Positions 1-6,269 of a stretch of 6,348 nt of DNA are shown in pieces (within the stretch, counting starts at the first letter, position 1; each line of letters starts with the position of its first letter). Source of the DNA: Clostridium sp. (GTDB lineage: Bacteria; Bacillota; Clostridia; Clostridiales; Clostridiaceae). Both the position numbers and the translations under genes were made by a program. The stretch is from assembly GCA_012511315.1 (NCBI GenBank), contig JAAZGI010000224.1, positions 1-6,348 of the forward strand, in the 5' to 3' direction. Under the pieces are notes generated by a model that was not told the origin of the DNA, did no database searches, and saw only the letters and a list, made by a program, of their open reading frames with translations.

Positions 1-33
1 CTGGACTCTCTTTACTTATTTATTTGCTGTCGT

Positions 34-285
34 TTATTCTGCTGATTCTACCATTTCATCGTCTCGTTGAAAGAGAATGGGTTTTGCAGGTGTGATAGTG
101 GTGATGGAATGTTTATAAACCATCATCTGTTTGCCATCAGAGTCCAAGATGACAGTAAAGTTATCAAAACCTCTGACCACTCCTTTTAATTGAAATCCGT
201 TCACTAAATGGACGATGACATTGAGCCGTGCTTTTCTTGCCCCATTAAGAAAAACATCCTGAAGATTGTTGGTTACTTTATTCAT
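34..285 (-). CDS. hfq: RNA chaperone Hfq
   Basis: This gene encodes an 83-residue Hfq, the Sm-like protein that forms a hexameric ring and binds small RNAs, mRNAs and A-rich RNA in the cytoplasm. Visible in the sequence: the Sm1 region runs from about residue 8 to 47 and contains QDVFLN, then LVNGFQLKG and FDNFTVIL. The Sm2 signature YKHSITTI lies at 57-64. Proximal-face residues match the family: Q9, F43, K58 and H59 correspond to E. coli Q8, F42, K56 and H57. The rim patch reads R17-K18-A19-R20, fairly basic for a Gram-positive Hfq. The tail after the Sm core is short and acidic (ends [10 protein letters not shown]), so the protein is nearer in size to the 73-residue B. subtilis form than to the 102-residue E. 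coli one. The ATG start is supported by GGGAGG four bases upstream. It is last in the visible cluster, 84 bases after miaA, so it may be co-transcribed or have its own promoter. The gene looks intact. Confidence 0.97.
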   Translation of the reverse strand: MNKVTNNLQDVFLNGARKARLNVIVHLVNGFQLKGVVRGFDNFTVILDSDGKQMMVYKHSITTITPAKPILFQRDDEMVESAE

Positions 286-369
286 ATTTCCTCCCGTCGG
301 GGTTCTCCCGCTTTCTATTTCTTGGGTTTGACCTGCAAAATGAAAAATCTTCCACGATTACAAAGATTC
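286..369 (-). promoter_or_regulatory. miaA-hfq intergenic leader of hfq
   Basis: This 84-base gap precedes hfq. On the minus strand it holds, in order, a weak hairpin next to the miaA stop, the purine-rich run AGAAATAGAAAG (322-311), and a GC-rich section in which a CCCCG block (302-298) lies between two CGGGAG copies (310-305 and 296-291). The second CGGGAG is part of the hfq ribosome site. The A-rich run parses as four A-purine-any triplets, the kind of sequence bound by the Hfq distal face in E. coli. No convincing promoter hexamers were found. A role in hfq autoregulation is an inference. Confidence 0.35.
290..295 (-). promoter_or_regulatory. Ribosome binding site of hfq
   Basis: The minus strand reads GGGAGG, then AAAT, then the ATG of hfq. 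This is a near-perfect Shine-Dalgarno with slightly short spacing. It fixes the hfq start and lies next to short GC-rich complementary segments that could partly mask it. Confidence 0.8.
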
Positions 370-371
370 TT
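343..371 (-). terminator. Weak AT-rich hairpin at the miaA stop codon, possible leaky terminator or 3' end stabiliser
   Basis: As minus-strand RNA, the arms at 371-363 (AAGAATCTT) and 351-343 (AAGATTTTT) pair over nine positions including one G-U, with an 11-base loop. The T run forms part of the descending arm and is followed by CATTTT. The stem has only one or two G-C pairs, so it would be a poor intrinsic terminator. It overlaps the miaA TAA. It may separate hfq transcription partly from the upstream genes, or mean nothing. Confidence 0.25.
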
Positions 372-1293
372 ATATATTTTGAAGCTCACCTTCTATTTTA
401 AACATGATTTCACCATCTGTCATCTGTTCTCTTGAGAGTTCAGTACAGTTTTTTTCATTTCGAAACCAGGTCATTTGTCTTTTTGCATAATTTCGGGAGC
501 CTTGTTTGATTTGATTAACGGCTTCTTCAAGGGAAATATCCCCTTCTAAATAATCTAAAATTTCTTTATAGCCAATGCCTTGCATGCTTTGAGCGCTTCG
601 ATCTAATCCCCTTTTCTTAAGGGCTTTGACTTCCTCTAAAAGTCCAGCTTCCATCATAAGGTCCACACGCTGATTGATGCGATGATAAAGTTTTTCTCGA
701 TCACGACTAATCCAATAGTAAAATATGGTTAGATCGTCCCGTAAGTGCTTTTCTTGACCATAGGAAGAGAAGGGCTGTCCCGTCATTTCTTGAACTTCTA
801 AGGCGCGAATCACTCGTTTCACATTGTTTTGATGGATTCGCTGAGCAGAGATGGGGTCCTGGGCCTTTAAAAGGTCGTGTAAGGCCTCTCGACCATGACT
901 GGCCTCATAGACCTCGAACTTGGCACGGATGGCGTCAGAGCGGTCTGCAGCCGTAAATTCCAAAGGATAGATGACGGCGTTGATATAAAGTCCGGTCCCC
1001 CCCGTCATAATAGGTAATTTACCCCTAGCTTGGATCTCTTTAATAGTTACTAAAGCCAGCTCTTGATACTGGGCGGCAGAAAAAGACTCTTTAGGATCGA
1101 CAATATCTATTAGGTGATGGGGTACGCCCTCCATTTCCTCTGGGGTAATTTTAGCGGACCCAATATCCATGCCGCGATAAATCTGCATGGAGTCCGAACT
1201 AATAATTTCACCGTTTAGGCTTTTAGCAAGTTGGACAGCTAGGTCGGACTTACCCACCCCGGTGGGACCGGCAAGAATTAAAAGCTTATTCAT
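370..1293 (-). CDS. miaA: tRNA dimethylallyltransferase MiaA
   Basis: MiaA transfers a dimethylallyl group from dimethylallyl diphosphate to N6 of A37 in tRNAs that read UNN codons (i6A37), the first step towards ms2i6A. The protein is 307 residues from the ATG, close to the usual 300-316. Motifs seen: P-loop GPTGVGKS at 9-16; DSMQIYRGMDIGSAK at 34-48 with the likely catalytic Asp34; VPHHLID at 57-63; GGTGLY at 98-103 with Thr100; NNVKRVIRALE at 156-166; and QGIGYKEI at 238-245. The basic helix near the end (RNYAKRQMTWFRNE) is typical. Two starts are possible: GTG at 1296, overlapping the mutL stop by four bases, or the adjacent ATG at 1293, which shares one base with the TGA. I chose the ATG because GGAGGA (1306-1301) then has better spacing. 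It lies directly behind mutL and is probably translated by coupling. Nothing is missing or broken. Confidence 0.97.
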   Translation of the reverse strand: MNKLLILAGPTGVGKSDLAVQLAKSLNGEIISSDSMQIYRGMDIGSAKITPEEMEGVPHHLIDIVDPKESFSAAQYQELALVTIKEIQARGKLPIMTGGTGLYINAVIYPLEFTAADRSDAIRAKFEVYEASHGREALHDLLKAQDPISAQRIHQNNVKRVIRALEVQEMTGQPFSSYGQEKHLRDDLTIFYYWISRDREKLYHRINQRVDLMMEAGLLEEVKALKKRGLDRSAQSMQGIGYKEILDYLEGDISLEEAVNQIKQGSRNYAKRQMTWFRNEKNCTELSREQMTDGEIMFKIEGELQNI

Positions 1294-3311
1294 CACTGAA
1301 TCCTCCGAAACATTTTTTCAACATCTGTTAGGGTGAAACGAATCATGGTGGGACGGCCATGAGGACAGGTGAAAGGTTCTTTTAAGAAACGTAATTCTTC
1401 AACTAAATGTTCCATTTCAGCTCTTGATAGCTCATCATTAGCTCGCACCGAAGACTTACAGGCCGCCGTGGCAATTCTTAAGTAGCGAACTTCTTTTGAA
1501 GTCCCCTTACCTAAGTTTTTCAAGTTATCAATGATGGCCTTTAGATAGACTTCAGCATTGGTGTTCGTTAAAAAATAGGGCACCTCTCGAACATTTAAAG
1601 CGCGCTCACCAAATTGTTCAATGGTAAAACCGGCATCTTGAAAAACTTCTTCATTTTCTAAAAAAACGGAATAATCATCCATGGCTAAATCCAAGACTTG
1701 AGGAACTAAAAGAGGTTGCAAGACGAGCTCTCGATCCATTAATTCACTCATATAGCGCTCAAAATTTATTTTTTCATGGGCTGCATGTTGATCAAACAAG
1801 TAAAGGGCATCGCCTAGCTCGGCCAAGATATAGGTTTTATGATATTGGCCAATAATGCGTGGCATGGGAAACTTAGCTTCTAGTTCTGGAGTCTTTCTTT
1901 CGCCAAAGGTCTGGCCTTCTAAGGATGACCCATTGGAAGTTTGCGAAGAATTCGCAGCGTCGAGCCTTGAAGAAGCTTGTGGCTGGGCTGGGTCTTGGCT
2001 GTAATTCCTATTTGACTGTAAATCAATGGGCAGCCGGACTTCACCAGTAGATGCGGTCGGGTAGGACTCTTGAGGCGAAAGGGAACCTACTTCTCGCAGT
2101 AAACTTTCGCCTGAGCCTGCCTGAAAGTGAGGATTAGATTCCTCACTTTGCTTAAATCTATTATCGTCGCCCCTTTGGGTTACCTGTCCTGGACTGGCGG
2201 CAAAGCCAGTTTCCGGCTCGGGTCTTGAATAAAAACTCTCTTGGGTGACGGTTTCAACGGGCTCAGCCTGTCCGCCATCGTCGATTAAACCTTGTTCAAA
2301 GCCTAAGTCCCCTTGATACATGGTTCGTAACACCCCATGGATGGTTTCAAATACGGTATGAAACATTAACCGGTCATCACTAAATTTAACTTCCGCTTTC
2401 TGGGGATGCACGTTAACATCCACTGAGTGCGGAGGAATCTCTAGAAATAAAACGAAAAAAGGAAACTTACTGATGGTGATAAAGGACTTGAAGGCTTTTT
2501 CAACGGCCACGGTTAAAGACCGTGACGTGATGTAGCGTCCATTGATAAAAAGGGTTTGCTGATTGCGCGAGCCCCGAGCAATTTGCTCATTGCCAATATA
2601 GCCATAGACCTTAATGCCATCGGTTTCCCGTTCAAACCAGCGCACTTGTTCCGCCGTTTTACGATTGTAGACGGTGCGGATCACGTCCACTAACTTGCCC
2701 GTTCCATAGGTTCGAAAGTTTAACTTGTCGTTGTTGTAGTAGGTAAAGGCAATGTCTGGTTTTGATAGGGCTAACCGTGTCAAAATGTTGGTCACATCGG
2801 AGCCTTCCCGTTGGGGTGTTTTCAAAAACTTTAAGCGGGCGGGCACGTTATAAAATAAATCCCGCACATCAATAATTGTCCCTTGATCCAAAGCCGAATA
2901 TTTTTTAAATTTTTCCTCGCCGCCTTCATAAAAGATTTCCATGCCATCTTCATCTTCTTTAGCATGACTTTTTAAAAGGGTTCGGGAAACTGCCGCTACA
3001 CTGGCTAGGGCTTCGCCGCGAAATCCCAAGGACATAATATCAAAGATGTCATCAATCTGCTTGATTTTGCTGGTGGCATGGGGTAAAAAAGCCCGTTCCA
3101 TATCCGCATTGCGGATGCCTCGACCGTCATCGATAATTCGTATAAGGTCAAGGCCCCCATTAACAATTTCAACGGTGATGGCTGTAGCCCCGGCATCAAT
3201 GGAATTTTCCACCAATTCCTTGACCACAGAGGCCGGCTTTTCCACCACTTCCCCGGCAGCAATTTTAGAGGCCGTCTCCGGACTCAGTACATTAATTTTA
3301 TAATCCGTCAC
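1293..3311 (-). CDS. mutL: DNA mismatch repair protein MutL with endonuclease motif
   Basis: MutL links mismatch recognition by MutS to strand incision. At 672 residues it is longer than the E. coli (615) or B. subtilis (627) proteins. The N-terminal GHKL ATPase shows KELVENSIDAGA (31-42, E32 and N36), DDGRGI (61-66), HATSKI (78-83) and GFRGEAL (96-102), followed by VHPQKAEVKF (301-310). A low-complexity linker rich in Ser, Gln, Pro and Glu spans about 345-480 and accounts for the extra length. The C-terminal domain carries the endonuclease motif DQHAAHEKINFE (507-518), ACK (617-619) and CPHGRP (649-654), the metal-binding set of MutL proteins from bacteria without MutH. QPLLVP (532-537) resembles the B. 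subtilis clamp-binding motif QEMIVP. The start is GTG, inside the end of mutS (14-base overlap), with AAAGGAG six bases before it; no in-frame ATG lies close by. Translational coupling with mutS is likely. Confidence 0.97.
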   Translation of the reverse strand: MTDYKINVLSPETASKIAAGEVVEKPASVVKELVENSIDAGATAITVEIVNGGLDLIRIIDDGRGIRNADMERAFLPHATSKIKQIDDIFDIMSLGFRGEALASVAAVSRTLLKSHAKEDEDGMEIFYEGGEEKFKKYSALDQGTIIDVRDLFYNVPARLKFLKTPQREGSDVTNILTRLALSKPDIAFTYYNNDKLNFRTYGTGKLVDVIRTVYNRKTAEQVRWFERETDGIKVYGYIGNEQIARGSRNQQTLFINGRYITSRSLTVAVEKAFKSFITISKFPFFVLFLEIPPHSVDVNVHPQKAEVKFSDDRLMFHTVFETIHGVLRTMYQGDLGFEQGLIDDGGQAEPVETVTQESFYSRPEPETGFAASPGQVTQRGDDNRFKQSEESNPHFQAGSGESLLREVGSLSPQESYPTASTGEVRLPIDLQSNRNYSQDPAQPQASSRLDAANSSQTSNGSSLEGQTFGERKTPELEAKFPMPRIIGQYHKTYILAELGDALYLFDQHAAHEKINFERYMSELMDRELVLQPLLVPQVLDLAMDDYSVFLENEEVFQDAGFTIEQFGERALNVREVPYFLTNTNAEVYLKAIIDNLKNLGKGTSKEVRYLRIATAACKSSVRANDELSRAEMEHLVEELRFLKEPFTCPHGRPTMIRFTLTDVEKMFRRIQ
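1301..1306 (-). promoter_or_regulatory. Ribosome binding site of miaA, inside the end of mutL
   Basis: The minus strand reads GGAGGA, then TTCA, then GTGATG. The GGAGG core ends eight bases before the ATG at 1293 and five before the GTG at 1296, which favours the ATG. The site lies within the last codons of mutL. Confidence 0.75.
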
Positions 3312-5913
3312 CGTCGTCTCCTTTCAGCTGAGTTTGTAGGTCATAGAGTTTCATCATGGCTTCCATGGGATTCATCCCATTTAGGTCCAGATTTTTAATG
3401 GTTTCCAGCACTTCTTGTCCCTCTGGTAGGGCCTCATTCATTAAAACATCCATAAAGTTTAGTTGTTGCAGTTTTTCTGTGCGCTCTTTAATGGTTTTTT
3501 TATTGCCGGTGGCTTCTAAGCCATTTAGTATTTCTCGGGCACGGTGAATCACTTCTTTGGGAAGTCCAGCTAACTTAGCGACTTCAACGCCATAGGATTC
3601 GTCGGCTCCCCCTTCAATGATTTTACGCAAGAAAATAATGGAATGCCCCACCTTTTTAACGGCGACGGAATAGTTTTTCACCCCTGGCATTTGCTGCTCT
3701 AAGGCCATGAGTTCATGGTAATGGGTAGCAAAGAGGGTTCTAGCTTTGATGCCGTCTTCTTTCATTAAGTGTTCGGTCATGGACCACGCGATAGCCATGC
3801 CGTCATAGGTGGAGGTTCCTCGACCCACTTCATCTAAAAGAATCAAACTATCGTGGGTGGCATTTTTTAAGATGTTCGAGACTTCCGTCATCTCCACCAT
3901 AAAGGTTGATTTCCCGCCGGATAGGTCATCAGACGCACCAATTCGGGTAAAGATCCGATCCGTAATGGAAAGGTCCGCGGCCACCGCTGGAACAAAAGAG
4001 CCAATTTGCGCCATCAGTGTAATTAAAGCGACTTGACGCATATAGGTACTCTTACCCGACATATTTGGCCCGGTAATAATGAGGAAGTTATTGTTTTTAA
4101 AGTCTAATAGAGTGTCATTGGCAACAAACTCTCCCCTGGGGATCATGGCTTCCACCACGGGGTGGCGACCATCGGTTACCTCCATGCGACCTTCTTGGTT
4201 AAAGGTTGGTCTTACATAGCTGCGATCTAGGGCAACCTTAGCAAAAGCAGCATAGCAGTCGAGTTGAGCAATGACCATGGCGGTTCCCTTTAAACGCTCA
4301 GTGGCTTCTTCTACCTGATCTCGAACTGTTGAAAATAGATCATATTCAAGAACTTGAAGCTTTTCTTCAGCGCCGAGAATTTTTTCTTCCATCTCTTTTA
4401 ATTCTTCTGTGATGTAACGTTCAGAATTGGCCAAGGTTTGTTTTCGAATATAGCGACCTTCAGGAATCTTATCAAAATTAGCTCGCGTTATTTCAATATA
4501 GTAGCCAAACACCTTATTAAAGCCGATTTTTAAAGAGTTAATCCCTGAGAATTTACGTTCTTGGGCTTCCAGAGCAGCGATCCATTGGCGACCATGGCTT
4601 TTAATGTCACGCAGTTCATCCACTTCTTGATTGTAGCCGTCTTTAATAATCTCCCCTTCTTTGGAGATGACCCCAGCGTCATCGGCAATGGCCAAATCAA
4701 TTAGCTGGGCAACATCGCTAAGTTCATCCAGTTCATCATGGAGATCTTCTAAAACGCCATAGTTAATGCGTCCTAAGAGTTCTTTAATTTTCGGAATGCG
4801 CAGCAAGGAGTTTTTTAAACTTAAGAGTTCTCTTGGGTTAATGCTTTTTTGAGCCACCTTGCCAGACATCCGTTCAATATCATAAACCCCTTTCAAGGTT
4901 TCACGGAGTTCTTCGGTGAAGCCTAAATCCCTGTATAAAGCGTCCACTGCATCCAGGCGGTTATTAATCTCTTGGCCAACAATTAGGGGCTTTTCAATCC
5001 AGCGACGCATGTTACGAGCGCCCATAGCGGTAACGGTTTGGTCTAGAATCCAAATCAAGCTACCGCGTTTTGATTTATCCACGATATTTTCAGTGAGCTC
5101 TAAATTACGGCGGGTATTAATGTCTAAAGCCATGGTATCTGACACCGAATAAGCTTCCAGGGAAGTTAAATTTGACAGGGCCATCTTTTGAGTGGTTTTC
5201 AAGTAATTGACAAGACCCAGCACACAAAGTTTGCCATTGACTGGAACATTTCCTTGAATTTTTGTGAATTCATGGTTTAAGACGGCATCCTCCTCAGCTG
5301 GCAATAAATCTTCGCCTATGGTTATGGTGGTGGAGTATTCTTTGCGGATTAGGTCCGCTAGTTCATCTTCTTTAAACAGCAAGACTTCCCGTGGAACATA
5401 TTTAGCGAGCTCTGACCGTAACACCTCTAAATCATAGGGAAAGCTAGTGGTTAGAAAGTCTCCGGTGGTTATATCGGTGACAGCTAAAGCGATTTGGGGC
5501 ATATTCCCCTGGGCAAAGCCGTGTTTTATAGCCATGAGATAGCTATTGGCATCTTCATCTAAAAATGTTTCATCGTTTATCGTTCCCGGGGTTATGATTT
5601 TAACCACATCGCGACGAACCAATCCTTTGGCTAAAGAAGCATCTTCCATCTGCTCACAGATGGCTACTCGATAGCCTTTTTCAACCAATCGTCCGATATA
5701 GTTTTTCGACGCATGATAGGGAATCCCACACATGGGGGCTCGTTCTTCTAAGCCGCAATCTCGACCGGTTAAAACCAATTCCAATTCTTTGGATGCTATT
5801 TGTGCATCCTCAAAAAACATTTCATAAAAATCCCCCAGTCTAAAAAACAGAATGGTATCTGGGTATTCTTCTTTTAATTTAAAATATTGTTGCATCATTG
5901 GCGTTAGGGCCAT
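3298..5913 (-). CDS. mutS: DNA mismatch repair protein MutS
   Basis: MutS binds mispaired bases and small loops in DNA and, with ATP, slides and recruits MutL. At 871 residues it matches full-length MutS1 (853-858 in E. coli and B. subtilis). Domain I contains GDFYEMF, with the mismatch-wedging Phe29 and Glu31 of the F-x-E motif. The connector, lever and clamp regions cover roughly 120-540, including FGYYIEITRAN at 469-479. The ATPase shows Walker A GPNMSGKST (615-623), the signature loop around DDLSGGKSTFMVEM (662-675), Walker B ILLDEVGRGTST (691-702, D694 and E695) and ATHYHEL (729-735). Near the end, QLNFM (817-821) matches the B. subtilis sliding-clamp motif QLSFF, and the last 30 residues (NPMEAMMKLYDLQTQL) resemble the tetramer-forming tail. 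The ATG start has GAGG six bases upstream and the expected TPMMQQY at residues 4-10. It is the first gene of the cluster, followed by mutL with overlap. No sign of damage. Confidence 0.98.
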   Translation of the reverse strand: MALTPMMQQYFKLKEEYPDTILFFRLGDFYEMFFEDAQIASKELELVLTGRDCGLEERAPMCGIPYHASKNYIGRLVEKGYRVAICEQMEDASLAKGLVRRDVVKIITPGTINDETFLDEDANSYLMAIKHGFAQGNMPQIALAVTDITTGDFLTTSFPYDLEVLRSELAKYVPREVLLFKEDELADLIRKEYSTTITIGEDLLPAEEDAVLNHEFTKIQGNVPVNGKLCVLGLVNYLKTTQKMALSNLTSLEAYSVSDTMALDINTRRNLELTENIVDKSKRGSLIWILDQTVTAMGARNMRRWIEKPLIVGQEINNRLDAVDALYRDLGFTEELRETLKGVYDIERMSGKVAQKSINPRELLSLKNSLLRIPKIKELLGRINYGVLEDLHDELDELSDVAQLIDLAIADDAGVISKEGEIIKDGYNQEVDELRDIKSHGRQWIAALEAQERKFSGINSLKIGFNKVFGYYIEITRANFDKIPEGRYIRKQTLANSERYITEELKEMEEKILGAEEKLQVLEYDLFSTVRDQVEEATERLKGTAMVIAQLDCYAAFAKVALDRSYVRPTFNQEGRMEVTDGRHPVVEAMIPRGEFVANDTLLDFKNNNFLIITGPNMSGKSTYMRQVALITLMAQIGSFVPAVAADLSITDRIFTRIGASDDLSGGKSTFMVEMTEVSNILKNATHDSLILLDEVGRGTSTYDGMAIAWSMTEHLMKEDGIKARTLFATHYHELMALEQQMPGVKNYSVAVKKVGHSIIFLRKIIEGGADESYGVEVAKLAGLPKEVIHRAREILNGLEATGNKKTIKERTEKLQQLNFMDVLMNEALPEGQEVLETIKNLDLNGMNPMEAMMKLYDLQTQLKGDDGDGL
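3318..3324 (-). promoter_or_regulatory. Ribosome binding site of mutL, inside the end of mutS
   Basis: The minus strand reads AAAGGAG, then ACGACG, then the GTG start of mutL. The six-base spacing is good, and this decides for the GTG at 3311 over any later codon. The site lies in codons near the 3' end of mutS. Confidence 0.75.
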
Positions 5914-5918
5914 AATAT

Positions 5919-5924
5919 ACCTCG
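5919..5924 (-). promoter_or_regulatory. Ribosome binding site of mutS
   Basis: The minus strand reads CGAGGT, then ATATT, then the ATG of mutS. The GAGG core ends six bases before the start. It is weaker than the sites of mutL, miaA and hfq but well placed. Confidence 0.65.
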
Positions 5925-5968
5925 TTATGTGTCATATTTATAGTTTAGATCTTTGGATCAGCAGTTTG

Positions 5969-5986
5969 ATTTTACCTATACTAGGT
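5969..5986 (-). promoter_or_regulatory. Operator-like palindrome with a candidate -10 element before mutS
   Basis: The minus strand carries ACCTA-GTA-TAGGT (5986-5974), a perfect inverted repeat with five-base arms. It runs directly into TAAAAT (5974-5969), which matches the -10 consensus at five of six positions and lies about 55 bases before the mutS ATG. The hexamer 17 bases upstream of it (TTTTTA) is a poor -35. A repressor or activator site overlapping a promoter is plausible but unproven. Confidence 0.25.
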
Positions 5987-6091
5987 GTTTTTAAAAATGA
6001 TTACTAGATGTTCCTATTCCTTTGCCAGATTATTTCTCTAGATACTTCTCTAAAGTTCTGTTAGATTTTTCGGCACAACATTAATCTGAAT

Positions 6092-6103
6092 CCTTTCCAG
6101 AAA
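6092..6103. repeat. Short palindrome CTTTC-TG-GAAAG
   Basis: The minus strand reads CTTTCTGGAAAG, with five-base arms around a two-base centre. It lies about 180 bases upstream of mutS. It could be a protein-binding site, or chance in AT-rich DNA. Confidence 0.2.
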
Positions 6104-6109
6104 GTTCAT

Positions 6110-6153
6110 CTAGATCACTAAGCTAAATATTCTTTTAAAAAAACTTAGTCTAG
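6110..6153. repeat. Bulged inverted repeat around an A/T-rich loop
   Basis: On the minus strand CTAGACTAAG (6153-6144) pairs with CTTAGT and CTAG in 6122-6110, giving ten base pairs with a three-base GAT bulge on one side. The 21-base loop includes seven consecutive T residues (6143-6137). Because the T run is inside the loop, this is not a standard terminator in either direction. Confidence 0.35.
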
Positions 6154-6166
6154 CCAAGAGTCAAAG

Positions 6167-6177
6167 AAAGGACCTTT
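6167..6177. repeat. Short palindrome AAAGG-T-CCTTT
   Basis: The minus strand reads AAAGGTCCTTT, with five-base arms around one central base. It is one of several small symmetric sites in this gap. Its function is unknown and it may be chance. Confidence 0.2.
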
Positions 6178-6209
6178 AATCTCTTTTTAGTCTCCTAAGG
6201 ATTTAAAAT

Positions 6210-6231
6210 TAACCCTTTCTATACCCTTCTA
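6210..6231 (-). repeat. Tandem imperfect direct repeat TAGAA(A)GGGT(T)A
   Basis: The minus strand has TAGAAGGGTA (6231-6222) followed immediately by TAGAAAGGGTTA (6221-6210). The two AAGGGT cores start 11 bases apart, about one helical turn. Such an arrangement can bind a regulator dimer, but no known regulator's box was recognised. Confidence 0.3.
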
Positions 6232-6240
6232 ATTTAGCAC

Positions 6241-6269
6241 AGCTTAGGCGCCTTGCCAAAGGCTAAGCT
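6241..6269. repeat. Strong imperfect hairpin upstream of the mutS cluster
   Basis: On the minus strand the outer arms AGCTTAG (6269-6263) and CTAAGCT (6247-6241) pair over seven positions. Inside, CCTT (6262-6259) pairs with AAGG around a TGGC loop, leaving a three-base CGC bulge. This is the most stable local structure in the non-coding region. No T tract follows it on either strand, so a simple intrinsic terminator is unlikely. It could be part of a leader RNA, a small RNA or a DNA-binding site. Confidence 0.45.

Noticed and set aside
1..33. Terminator after hfq
   Set aside because: Only 33 bases are visible past the stop codon and they show no hairpin with a T tract; the next gene or terminator lies outside the window.
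208..435. Plus-strand open frame of 75 codons across the hfq start and miaA end
   Set aside because: It lies antisense to two well-supported genes, has no ribosome site before its ATG and resembles no known family.
3005..3303. Open frames on both strands inside the 5' part of mutL
   Set aside because: They are shadows of the conserved MutL ATPase domain in other frames, with no independent start signals.
3356..4036. Plus-strand open frames opposite the 3' half of mutS
   Set aside because: They are antisense to the conserved MutS ATPase domain, and their composition follows from its codons.
4916..5152. Plus-strand open frame of 78 codons opposite mutS
   Set aside because: It is antisense to the MutS lever region and lacks a ribosome site or family resemblance.
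6131..6166. TTGACT (minus strand, about 6163-6158) as a -35 box
   Set aside because: The positions 16-18 bases downstream are a T run with no acceptable -10 hexamer.
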